This document shows, in pieces, positions 8,132 to 14,872 of a stretch of 15,326 nucleotides of DNA. Source of the DNA: Flavobacteriales bacterium (GTDB lineage Bacteria; Bacteroidota; Bacteroidia; Flavobacteriales; BACL11); NCBI GenBank assembly GCA_012960835.1, contig DUAL01000173.1, forward strand, positions 1-15,326. Direction: 5' to 3'. Position 1 is the stretch's first letter. Each line of letters opens with the position of its first letter. The notes under the pieces were generated by a model. The model was given only the letters and a program-made list of their open reading frames with translations, searched no databases and was not told the DNA's origin. The position numbers and the translations under genes are program-made.

Positions 8132-8688
8132 AAAATGAATTAAACAAGGCACAGTTGAATATTGCAAACATAACTGCAGCGAACAAAGCGAAACGCTTAT
8201 TGTGGAAAATAGTATGGTTGTTGTTTTTTCGCCCAAGCCCGGTTTTTTTACATCAGTGGCGTTGTCTTTTACTAAGATTATTTGGTGCAAATGTAGATAG
8301 TAAAGCATTACCTTACCCAAGCGCCAAAATATGGGCCCCATGGAATTTAACCATGGATGAGTATAGTTGCTTAAGCCACAATGTGGACTGTTATTGTGTT
8401 GATAAAATTAAAATAGGCAAACATGCCACTGTTAGTCAGCGTTCATTTTTATGTAGTGCCACGCACGATTATTCAAAAAAAATCACCCCACTACCTTTGA
8501 TGACGGCACCTATTAATATTGAGTCATATTCGTGGGTCACCTCTGATGTTTTTATTGGGCCAGGAGTGACTATTGGTAAAGGGTCTGTTGTGGGAGTAAA
8601 GTCAGTCGTTATTAATAGCACATTGCCTTGGAGTGTTGTTGCTGGAAACCCGGCAAAACATATAAAATATAGAGATATTTTGGATTAA
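8128..8688 (+). CDS. WcaF-like sugar O-acetyltransferase (left-handed beta-helix)
   Basis: A 186-residue protein with hexapeptide repeats ([LIV]-G-x4) that fold as a left-handed beta-helix, in the same family as the colanic acid acetyltransferase WcaF and other CoA-dependent sugar acetyltransferases. The N-terminal part (RPSPVFLHQWRCLLLRLFGA) matches the leader helix of WcaF-type proteins. The catalytic His is most likely H113 in SATHDY. The end has the normal signature GPGVTIGKGSVVGVKSVV then WSVVAGNPAKHIKYR. It probably transfers acetyl from acetyl-CoA to a sugar of the repeat unit in the cytoplasm. Length is normal for the family. Its ATGA overlap with the upstream glycosyltransferase makes it the last gene of the first operon. 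A run of eight T follows at 8698-8705, but no strong hairpin precedes it. A symbol is withheld because the exact substrate is unknown. Confidence 0.85.
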   Translation: MKNELNKAQLNIANITAANKAKRLLWKIVWLLFFRPSPVFLHQWRCLLLRLFGANVDSKALPYPSAKIWAPWNLTMDEYSCLSHNVDCYCVDKIKIGKHATVSQRSFLCSATHDYSKKITPLPLMTAPINIESYSWVTSDVFIGPGVTIGKGSVVGVKSVVINSTLPWSVVAGNPAKHIKYRDILD

Positions 8689-8744
8689 ATATAAAGGTTT
8701 TTTTTGCATTCTACAGTTGGCATTTAATGTTACACACTTATAGC

Positions 8745-9455
8745 TTAATTTATTTTTTTAGATTTAAATGTATTAGCAATAAGTATTAAAAATATTGAAA
8801 GAAAAAATCCAATAATAAATGCCACCACAATCATGCGAATTTTTTTTGATTTGGTCGGCTTATTCCTGATAATAATTTTTCCAACTATCTTTGCAGTTTT
8901 TAAACTATTTTTATCAGTCACCATTAAGGACAATTTTTTATCATTTAATACAGCTATTTCTTGATGATCGTCTTTAGGGTGCTTGTTTTTTATTAGATTA
9001 ATTAATTCATCAATAAGAGAAATTTTCTTATTTTTCATTGATAGAATTCTATTAAAGTTATTGACATCATTTGATTGCATATAGCTCACAACCTGACGTA
9101 TATTATCAACTGCTAACTCCTTTGATAATGCCTCTGCCTTTATTTCAAACATAGTCTTAGCTTTAAAATCTCTGTTAAAAATAGAGTTAATATATGGAGT
9201 TCTACTTTTATCATAAACAAACAAAAAATTTAATTCTCTTAGCAACTCAGGTAATTTCTGCAATTGACTGTTTTGGTAATTTCCAGTTTTAATTAGCGCT
9301 GTTGCCTCATAGGTTGATGATTTATTAGATACATAGATTCCAGTTAGAATTGTTATAGTTACAGTAATAACAATAATTAATTTTTTCTGTAACCATAAAG
9401 TATCAAATAATTCTCCTAAGTTAATTTCATCTTTTGAATAATTATTTTTTTGCAT
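8745..9455 (-). CDS. Wzz-like polysaccharide chain-length determinant (short form)
   Basis: A 236-residue protein of the Wzz/PCP family. The N-terminal Wzz domain starts with EINLGELFDTLWLQKK followed by membrane segment 1 (about 26-42). A central, charged, largely helical region of about 160 residues should lie in the periplasm. Near the C-terminus the Pro-containing KPTKSKKIR (199-207) leads into membrane segment 2 (about 208-227) and a short basic tail, the standard PCP-1 topology. There is no Wzc-type kinase domain. Wzz oligomers set the modal length of the polymer made by Wzy. At 236 residues it is shorter than enteric WzzB (about 325), mainly through a reduced periplasmic part. It is the only complete minus-strand gene in the window, facing the first operon 3' to 3' and divergent from the redox genes, so it probably has its own promoter with inverted repeats upstream. 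Confidence 0.82.
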   Translation of the reverse strand: MQKNNYSKDEINLGELFDTLWLQKKLIIVITVTITILTGIYVSNKSSTYEATALIKTGNYQNSQLQKLPELLRELNFLFVYDKSRTPYINSIFNRDFKAKTMFEIKAEALSKELAVDNIRQVVSYMQSNDVNNFNRILSMKNKKISLIDELINLIKNKHPKDDHQEIAVLNDKKLSLMVTDKNSLKTAKIVGKIIIRNKPTKSKKIRMIVVAFIIGFFLSIFLILIANTFKSKKIN

Positions 9456-9468
9456 ATGTTTTTGATTT

Positions 9469-9499
9469 AGTATAAGTTTAACTTATACGATTTTATCAA
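9469..9499 (-). promoter_or_regulatory. Candidate promoter of the wzz-like gene
   Basis: Read on the minus strand, TTGATA (9499 to 9494, 5 of 6 matches to -35) is followed after 19 bases by TATACT (9474 to 9469, 5 of 6 matches to -10). The spacer is a little long. Transcription would begin about 7 bases before the ATG, giving an almost leaderless mRNA, in line with the lack of a ribosome binding site. The -10 lies in one palindrome (9470-9488) and the -35 touches the arm of the next (9498-9523), so a protein bound there would be expected to block or modulate transcription. Confidence 0.35.
9470..9488. repeat. Perfect 19-bp palindrome (operator-like)
   Basis: Arms GTATAAGTT (9470-9478) and AACTTATAC (9480-9488) are perfect inverted copies around a single T. 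The palindrome lies 15-33 bases upstream of the wzz-like start codon and covers its candidate -10 box. The core octamer TATAAGTT recurs in the adjacent inverted repeat. This is the form of a binding site for a dimeric regulator, though AT-rich palindromes can also arise by chance. Confidence 0.5.
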
Positions 9500-9530
9500 C
9501 TTATAATGGTTGAATTATAAGTTTTTTTTT
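9498..9530. repeat. Inverted repeat followed by a T run (operator- or terminator-like)
   Basis: Arms AACTTATAAT (9498-9507) and ATTATAAGTT (9514-9523) are perfect inverted copies separated by GGTTGA. The second arm runs into T through 9530 (nine T after the G). Read on the plus strand this has the form of a weak intrinsic terminator, with only one G-C pair in the stem. Its TATAAGTT core is the same as in the palindrome at 9470-9488, in opposite polarity, with centres about 31.5 bases apart (near three helical turns). Each arm also contains TATAAT, readable on either strand as a -10 box. TCAAC (9496-9500) and GTTGA (9509-9513) form a mutually exclusive smaller hairpin. Confidence 0.5.
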
Positions 9531-9544
9531 CAATGGAAAGGTAG

Positions 9545-9563
9545 GATAATTTTTAAAATTATC
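9545..9563. repeat. Perfect 19-bp palindrome, AT-only core
   Basis: Arms GATAATTTT (9545-9553) and AAAATTATC (9555-9563) are perfect inverted copies around a single T, the same 9-1-9 architecture as the palindrome at 9470-9488 but a different sequence. It lies about 90 bases before the aldo/keto reductase start. A smaller inverted repeat follows: AATGGA (9580-9585) and TCCATT (9592-9597). With the two upstream repeats, nearly half of the 198-base divergent region is inverted-repeat structure. I see no convincing plus-strand promoter here. Confidence 0.4.
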
Positions 9564-9653
9564 TTAAAAACTTTAAAAGAATGGATGGTATTCCATTTAA
9601 TTAAAGGCACAAACTATTAGAAAATAACTCTTCAATTTTTACAATTTAATAAT

Positions 9654-10481
9654 ATGAATATTGTTACCTTACCAAAAACATCATTGATTGTATCGAGATT
9701 TGGTTTTGGCACTTCGTCTTTACATCATATTTTTTATGAAAAAGATCGTCAAAAGTTATTAAACAAAGCTTTAGATTTTGGATATACGCATTTTGATACA
9801 GCCAGAATGTATGGTGACGGAATGTGTGAGAAAAGCCTGGGAATTTTTTTTTCGAAGGTGTCAAGAGATAGCGTAACTGTAGCAACTAAATTTGGAATCA
9901 GGGCAAACTCGTTGCATGAGAGGTATCCTGTACTTATGTATGCTAACAAAATAGTCAAAAAGATACTACCATTGCAGGGCAATTTAGATACTCACATTCA
10001 CGATTTTAGCGTAGCCTCTGCCAATGAAAGCATAACTAAGTCGTTAAGTTCATTGCAAACTGATTGGATAGATATTTTTTTTCTTCATGAGCCTAAAGCA
10101 CATCATGCTCCCGAAATTGAGAAGCTAGTTGATTGGTTGTTAGTGCAAAAAAGCATAGGCAGGGTAAAGTATATCGGCCTTGCAGGGCATGCATCAGACT
10201 GTGTTTTTTTGCAAAAGTATTTTCATAATTTATTTGATGTTTTACAGATTGAAGACTCTATTAGTGGCAAAGAGTCAAATTTGTTACTCAAAGAAAATCT
10301 TCCTTTGCAAGTGACCTATGGATATTTGCGTAAGTATATAGATAGCTCCCCCGAAAAAGGTGTCAATCTTGATGCGGGTAGTATATTAAAATATGGTTTA
10401 AAAAGAAATAAAAATGGCATGATTCTTGTTTCCACAACAAAATCTGAGAGGTTGCGAAAAATGGCTGAAATTTGTGAATAA
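9654..10481 (+). CDS. Aldo/keto reductase family oxidoreductase
   Basis: A 275-residue TIM-barrel NAD(P)H-dependent reductase. The AKR catalytic tetrad is complete: D48 and Y53 in FDTARMYGDG, K79 in ATKFG, and H145 in FFLHEP. The GxGT-type opening (RFGFGTSSLH) and late VSTTKSERL (normally involved in NADPH binding) are also present. It is somewhat shorter than typical family members (about 300-330), mainly in the last third. It has no export signal, so it should act in the cytoplasm, reducing or interconverting a keto sugar or sugar derivative. It is the first gene of the second plus-strand operon, 5 bases ahead of a GMC flavoprotein gene, so its function is probably linked to that oxidase/dehydrogenase. 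No ribosome binding site is visible; this ATG is chosen because the family's N-terminus begins here. The substrate is unknown. Confidence 0.88.
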   Translation: MNIVTLPKTSLIVSRFGFGTSSLHHIFYEKDRQKLLNKALDFGYTHFDTARMYGDGMCEKSLGIFFSKVSRDSVTVATKFGIRANSLHERYPVLMYANKIVKKILPLQGNLDTHIHDFSVASANESITKSLSSLQTDWIDIFFLHEPKAHHAPEIEKLVDWLLVQKSIGRVKYIGLAGHASDCVFLQKYFHNLFDVLQIEDSISGKESNLLLKENLPLQVTYGYLRKYIDSSPEKGVNLDAGSILKYGLKRNKNGMILVSTTKSERLRKMAEICE

Positions 10482-10486
10482 ATATT

Positions 10487-12085
10487 ATGATTTATGATTT
10501 AGCTTTAGAAAAAGAAGTGTCAAAATTGACAGATATTAGTGTTGATATATGTATTATTGGTGCTGGAACTTCGGGCATCTATTTAGCGCACAAGCTAAAA
10601 AAAAGCGGCTTAAAAATCTTAATTTTGGAAGAGGGTGGTCTCAATGGAATGACCCCAAAAGAATCTGACCATGTATGCATTCAGAAAAATGACATATATA
10701 ATGGCGCCGAAAAGGGTAGAAGTTTTGGTTTGGGAGGGACTTCTGCGCTTTGGGGTGGTCAAATGATCCCTTTATCAGAATCTGACTTTGAAGAACGAAC
10801 GAACATAAATTTTTTAAATTGGCCGATAAAATTTAATGATATTTTGCCATATATTAATGAAGTTATAGATGACTTGAACTTGCCTAGGTTGTGCAATTCT
10901 AAGTCTAAGATGTATAAACAACAGTTTTTTCCGAAGTTAGACAATACAAGCAAAAAATTAAAATTGCGCTTGTCACAATGGCTTCCTTTTAAAAAAAGAA
11001 ATTTTGGCAAACTATATTTTAAAGAATTAAGAGAAAGTGTAAACATTGATGTGTGGGTAAACGCCCCTGTTCTTGACATTATTAAAGATAATGCTAAAAA
11101 TCAGATTGATTCAGTTAAAGTTAAAAGTTTAGGTCAAAATTTTCTTTATGTAAGGCCATCTATACTAGTTATTGGTGCTGGAGCGATAGAATCAACTCGA
11201 TTGTTATTACGATTTGATAAAGATAATGCCCATAGTATTACAAAACTTGGGGCGCCATTGGGAAATTTTTTTTCTGACCATTTGTCAGTGACATGTGGAG
11301 AATTCAAATGCTATGATTTAAATAGTTTTAATCTATTGACTAGTCCTATTTTTAAAAAGGGTATTATGCATTCAGCCCGATTAGAATTAAGTCAAGAGGC
11401 ACAAACACAGCTAAATACAGGTAGTGCATTCTCACACATTACCTATAAGACACATAAAAACTCAGAGTTTGATCTGATAAGAAGATTATTAAAGCGCCGA
11501 CAAAATAACGATGAAAAGATTCCAAAAATTTCAATAAAACTTTTTGCAAAATCTTTTTTTAGCATTGTAAATATGGTGTTTTGGAGATTTTTTTACAAAC
11601 GACTTAAACTGTCAGAATCTACAACTTTATTACTGCAATTAGATATAGAGCAATTTCCTGACAAAGGTAACAAATTATATCTTTCAGAAAGGTTAGATTC
11701 TCTTGGCAGGGAAATGGTTAATATAGAGTGGGAAATAAAAGAAATCGACAGAACTAATATAAATAAGATTAAACAACTTATGGTTTTAGAATGGCAAAAA
11801 ATAATACCAAGTAGTATTGCTACTGTTGAGATGAATCAATTACCAAAGTCAGATGATATAAATAATATTTATGACGTCTTTCATCCAACAGGAACAATTT
11901 GTATGGGTGATAATAATAAGAACTCGGTCCTAAATAAAGATTTATGTTTATGGGCATTGGATAATTGTTATGTAACTACAACAGCTATCTTTCCATCCGC
12001 TGGAAGCGCAAATCCTGGGCTTACACACCTAGCTTTAACTGCACGTCTGGCAGATCATATTGTTAAAATTTTTGATAGAAAATGA
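10487..12085 (+). CDS. GMC-family FAD-dependent oxidoreductase (copy 1)
   Basis: A 532-residue flavoprotein of the glucose-methanol-choline oxidoreductase superfamily. The FAD dinucleotide motif is DICIIGAGTSG, with GxGxxG at 25-30, and the strand-2 acid is in LILEEGG (E48/E49). The GMC FAD-contact region is GLGGTSALWGGQMIPL, then DF-x-x-R and NWPI. A second nucleotide-site strand is ILVIGAGAIESTRLLL. The C-terminal GMC domain has the active-site pair H466 (FHPTGTICMG) and N509 (SAGSANPGLTHLALTARLADHI). It should oxidise an alcohol, probably a sugar hydroxyl, using FAD. It has no signal peptide of its own. It follows the AKR by 5 bases and overlaps the Tat-signal gene by four bases (ATGA). 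Such soluble dehydrogenases often need a small subunit and an electron-transfer partner; no cytochrome gene is visible here. Confidence 0.88.
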   Translation: MIYDLALEKEVSKLTDISVDICIIGAGTSGIYLAHKLKKSGLKILILEEGGLNGMTPKESDHVCIQKNDIYNGAEKGRSFGLGGTSALWGGQMIPLSESDFEERTNINFLNWPIKFNDILPYINEVIDDLNLPRLCNSKSKMYKQQFFPKLDNTSKKLKLRLSQWLPFKKRNFGKLYFKELRESVNIDVWVNAPVLDIIKDNAKNQIDSVKVKSLGQNFLYVRPSILVIGAGAIESTRLLLRFDKDNAHSITKLGAPLGNFFSDHLSVTCGEFKCYDLNSFNLLTSPIFKKGIMHSARLELSQEAQTQLNTGSAFSHITYKTHKNSEFDLIRRLLKRRQNNDEKIPKISIKLFAKSFFSIVNMVFWRFFYKRLKLSESTTLLLQLDIEQFPDKGNKLYLSERLDSLGREMVNIEWEIKEIDRTNINKIKQLMVLEWQKIIPSSIATVEMNQLPKSDDINNIYDVFHPTGTICMGDNNKNSVLNKDLCLWALDNCYVTTTAIFPSAGSANPGLTHLALTARLADHIVKIFDRK

Positions 12086-12366
12086 ATAGAAGAATTTTTA
12101 TAAAAAGTATTTTCGCATTATCTGCAACTGTATATGTAGCGAAGCACTATAAAGATAATTTTGGCGATGTAAGCCCACCTAAGTATACAGTCAAACATCA
12201 AGTTGGATATTCTATGAAGTGCGCTATATCTGATTCTGGTGGTGCTATATTAAAACAACTTAATATGGAAAATAGCTCATTAGAAGAAGTATTATTTGAC
12301 ATGTCTTTGGTTGATAGATATTTTATTGAAAATAAAGAATTACTATTATTTTCTAGCGCAGAATAA
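12082..12366 (+). CDS. Small Tat-signal protein, candidate GMC-dehydrogenase small subunit/escort
   Basis: A 94-residue protein beginning NRRIFIK at residues 2-8, a close match to the twin-arginine consensus S/T-RR-x-F-L-K, followed by a moderately hydrophobic stretch (SIFALSATVYVA). This is the form of a Tat signal or signal anchor. The rest is polar, without Cys pairs, haem motifs or known catalytic signatures, and ends in an acidic helical stretch (SLEEVLFDMSLVDRYF). It overlaps GMC copy 1 by four bases and ends 10 bases before GMC copy 2. In FAD-dependent sugar and gluconate dehydrogenases, a small Tat-signal subunit is co-exported with the signal-less GMC catalytic subunit. The gene order suggests the same here, but this protein is shorter than those subunits (usually about 150-200 residues) and its family was not recognised. 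An alternative is an unrelated periplasmic protein. Confidence 0.7.
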   Translation: MNRRIFIKSIFALSATVYVAKHYKDNFGDVSPPKYTVKHQVGYSMKCAISDSGGAILKQLNMENSSLEEVLFDMSLVDRYFIENKELLLFSSAE

Positions 12367-12376
12367 TGAAAGAAAT

Positions 12377-13978
12377 ATGATATTAAAACAAGGAGACTGG
12401 CTCTATAAAAAAGAACATTATGCAGATGTTGTAGTTGTTGGATCTGGTGCTGCCGGTACAGCGTTAGCAACCAAATGTGCAGCCTTTGGCCTGTCTGTTA
12501 TAGTGTTAGAGGGAGGTGAGAGAGATTATAGTGAAACTAGTCAGGATTGTTATTCTGGAGAGAGTGAAGGTATATCGTTGCCCTATGGACTTAAGAATTC
12601 AAGACTGAGATTTTATGGCGGGTCAACAAACTGTTGGGCCGGTGGTTGTGGCGTATTGAATAAATAAGATTTTATTAAAAGGAAATGGATTCAATATAGT
12701 GGATGGCCGATTAAAGAGAGTGATTTATCATCTTTTTATGAAAGTTCTGCTAATTTTTTAGATATTAATCTTGAAGATGTTCTTCATCCAGAAAATGTAG
12801 AGGGTGTAAAAAATATTGATGGCTTTGCAACTAGTGGTTTGGTGTACACAAAAAAAGTAAGGTTTAAAACTGTTTTTAATAATAAGTATAAAAATAGTTC
12901 AAAAATATCATTATATTTAGGCGCCAATTTATTTAAGTTAAATAGAAAAGATTTTGACGGTTCTTTGAAAAGCGTTACTGTTAAAACATTTGATGGTCGT
13001 TTAGTAGAGATTAATGGCAAGGCATATGTACTAGCATGTGGCGGTGTTGAAAATGCTAGAACATTATTAAATTCAAAGACTGATACATTGTCCTCAATTG
13101 GAAATCTGCATGATAATGTAGGAAGGTATTTTATGGATCATCCAATTGCTCCATGTGCAACAGTAATTAATGAAGATGGAAAGTTGAAAGATTTTTCTTA
13201 CAGTATTTCTACGAAAAATAAAAGTATAAATAAAAAAAATTCTGTTATCCCTTATTATAGGTTGCCATTTTCAATTCAGTCTGAATATTCAACATTAAAC
13301 ACAGCATTTCAATTTAGGTCTTCAGAAAAAGAATTGACTGCAGCGGATGTTTCGGCTTGGAAGATTAAAAATATATTAATTGATGGTAGTGATAGAAATA
13401 TTAGTTTTAACGATATTTCTAATATAGTAAAAAACCCCCTAAGAGTGATAAATTCATATAAAGATAAAAAGCTTGATAGGGGTAGAGTGGCTATGCGTTT
13501 TCAGATTGAACAAGCACCGAATAAGAATAATAGGATAGAGCTTATTCAAGAGACAGATGCAGTTGGTGTTAATCGAGTAAAATTAACATGGGGTTTTTCA
13601 GAAATTGAAAGACATTCGATTGACGTGGCTACGGCTTATGCGGCAAGTATATTGCATAAGCATGAAGTGGGTTCACTTAGATTAGATACGCAGCTTTATG
13701 AGGATAAAAAAAACCTACCACTTGACTTACGTGGTGGGCAGCATCATTCAGGAACGACAAGAATGTCAAACACAAAAAAAAATGGTGTAGTTGATAAGAA
13801 CCTCCTTGTTCACGATTCAAAGAATCTTTTTGTACTTGGAAGCTCTGTTTTTCCTACAAATGGCTGGGTAAATCCAACGTTTACAATTATCTCTTTAGCA
13901 ATGAGACTTGCAAAGCACCTTGATTTATTTTGCAATGAAAAAAAATCTATAAAATTTAGCAAGGTTCAGGAGTTATGA
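12377..13978 (+). pseudogene. GMC-family FAD-dependent oxidoreductase (copy 2), interrupted by one in-frame TAA
   Basis: One reading frame from the ATG at 12377 to the stop at 13978 encodes a GMC flavoprotein of about 533 codons, almost the size of copy 1. It is broken only by TAA at 12665-12667 (codon 97). Before the stop are VVVVGSGAAG (FAD motif, GxGxxG 22-27), VLEGGE, and the GMC glycine block YGGSTNCWAGGCGVLNK. Directly after the stop the expected sequence resumes in the same frame (DFIKRKWIQYSGWPI), then YVLACGGVENARTLL, and the catalytic pair H457 (HHSGTTRM) and N499 (GWVNPTFTI). So a single residue, plausibly Glu in the usual pattern, has become a stop. The two halves would be a 96-residue piece and a C-terminal piece without an in-frame ATG nearby. 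The 12377 start fits the family better than an upstream ATG at 12296, which lies inside the Tat-protein gene. No other damage is seen. Confidence 0.85.
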
Positions 13979-14865
13979 ATTTAGTTGCAATAGTGCTGGC
14001 TTATAACGAGGAAAAACATATCGTTAGATGTATCAACAGTATTAAAAAAATTACTAATAATATTGTGGTGGTAGACTGCTTTTCTACAGATGAAACGGTG
14101 ACATTGGCGAAAAACAATGGCGCCGCTGTTCTTCAAAATGAATGGGTCAACCATTCTGTACAGTTCAACTGGGCATTAAAAAAAATAAACCAAAAATATG
14201 ATTGGATTATACGTGTCGATGCTGATGAATATTTAACATGCGATTTATGCGCTGAAATCAATACCAAGTTGCCAAATATTTCCAAGAGTGTTAGTGGAAT
14301 TTATTTGCGTAGAAATATAATTTTTCAGAATTCATTATTACGTTATGGAGGGGTTTCTAATCTTCCTGTATTAAGATTATTTCGTAACGGAGAAGGTATT
14401 TGTGAAGACAGGTGGATGGATGAGCATATAAATATTAAAGGAAGAAAAATCTATTTTTCTAACGACTTAATTGATCATAATTTAAACTCATTAGAGTGGT
14501 GGATTGATAAACACAATCAATATTCTAATAAAGAAGCGTTAGAGATATTAGATCTAAAATACGATATTTTGCTAAGAAATCGTCAAAATAGAAAGCATAA
14601 CTCAAGACCAAAGTCATGGATTAAAGAGAGAGTATTCATAAAACTACCGCACGGATATAGGTCTTTATTGTATTTCATTTATCGATATATTATATTATTT
14701 GGTTTTCTAGATGGAAGGTCTGGGTTTGCATTCCATTTCTTGCAGGGTTTTTGGTATAGATATTTAGTAGATGCAAAGGTTGATGAAGTTAACCGTTATC
14801 TGAATCAACATAAAAATTTTAGCGCCAACCAGGCTGTTAAAAAATTTTTAAATATCGAATTATAA
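13975..14865 (+). CDS. Glycosyltransferase family 2 (GT-A fold)
   Basis: A 296-residue GT2 enzyme. It opens with LVAIVLAYNEEKHIVRCINS (nucleotide-binding strand and AYNEE), then VVVDCFSTDET at 31-41 and the metal-binding DxD as VDADE (D82, D84). The C-terminal third is basic, with amphipathic or membrane-associated helices (SLLYFIYRYIILFGFLDGR, then FHFLQGFWYRYLVDAK). This tail is typical of the WaaE/KdtX-like branch of GT2 that adds hexoses to LPS core or repeat units. It should use a nucleotide sugar in the cytoplasm and act at the membrane. AGGAG just before the ATG is one of the best ribosome binding sites in the window, and the ATG overlaps the stop of GMC copy 2 (ATGA). It should therefore still be translated despite the upstream nonsense codon, though mRNA polarity could lower it. 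Confidence 0.88.
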   Translation: MNLVAIVLAYNEEKHIVRCINSIKKITNNIVVVDCFSTDETVTLAKNNGAAVLQNEWVNHSVQFNWALKKINQKYDWIIRVDADEYLTCDLCAEINTKLPNISKSVSGIYLRRNIIFQNSLLRYGGVSNLPVLRLFRNGEGICEDRWMDEHINIKGRKIYFSNDLIDHNLNSLEWWIDKHNQYSNKEALEILDLKYDILLRNRQNRKHNSRPKSWIKERVFIKLPHGYRSLLYFIYRYIILFGFLDGRSGFAFHFLQGFWYRYLVDAKVDEVNRYLNQHKNFSANQAVKKFLNIEL

Positions 14866-14872
14866 TTACGGC

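Noticed and set aside
8123..8341. 72-residue minus-strand open frame
   Set aside because: It lies opposite the well-supported acetyltransferase gene and has no recognisable protein features; it is an antisense shadow.
8664..8705. Intrinsic terminator after the acetyltransferase gene (AAAATAT/ATATTTT stem and eight T)
   Set aside because: The stem is all A-T, lies within the coding end, and is separated from the T run by 16 bases. It does not meet the form of a working terminator. The rest of the 56-base convergent gap shows no hairpin either.
10759..11079. 106-residue minus-strand open frame
   Set aside because: It is antisense to the conserved region of GMC copy 1, with no family resemblance.
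12296..12376. Upstream ATG for GMC copy 2
   Set aside because: This adds 27 residues read from the Tat-protein gene in another frame. The ATG at 12377 places the FAD motif at the usual distance from the N-terminus.
12659..12670. Programmed readthrough or recoding of the TAA
   Set aside because: The context (AAA TAA GAT) matches none of the leaky-stop contexts I know, TAA serves as a normal terminator for other genes here, and no downstream stem-loop is apparent.
12839..13978. C-terminal half of GMC copy 2 as an independent gene starting at TTG 12839
   Set aside because: The same frame is open and family-like right back to the TAA at 12665, there is no ribosome binding site at 12839, and the half lacks the FAD-binding N-terminus.
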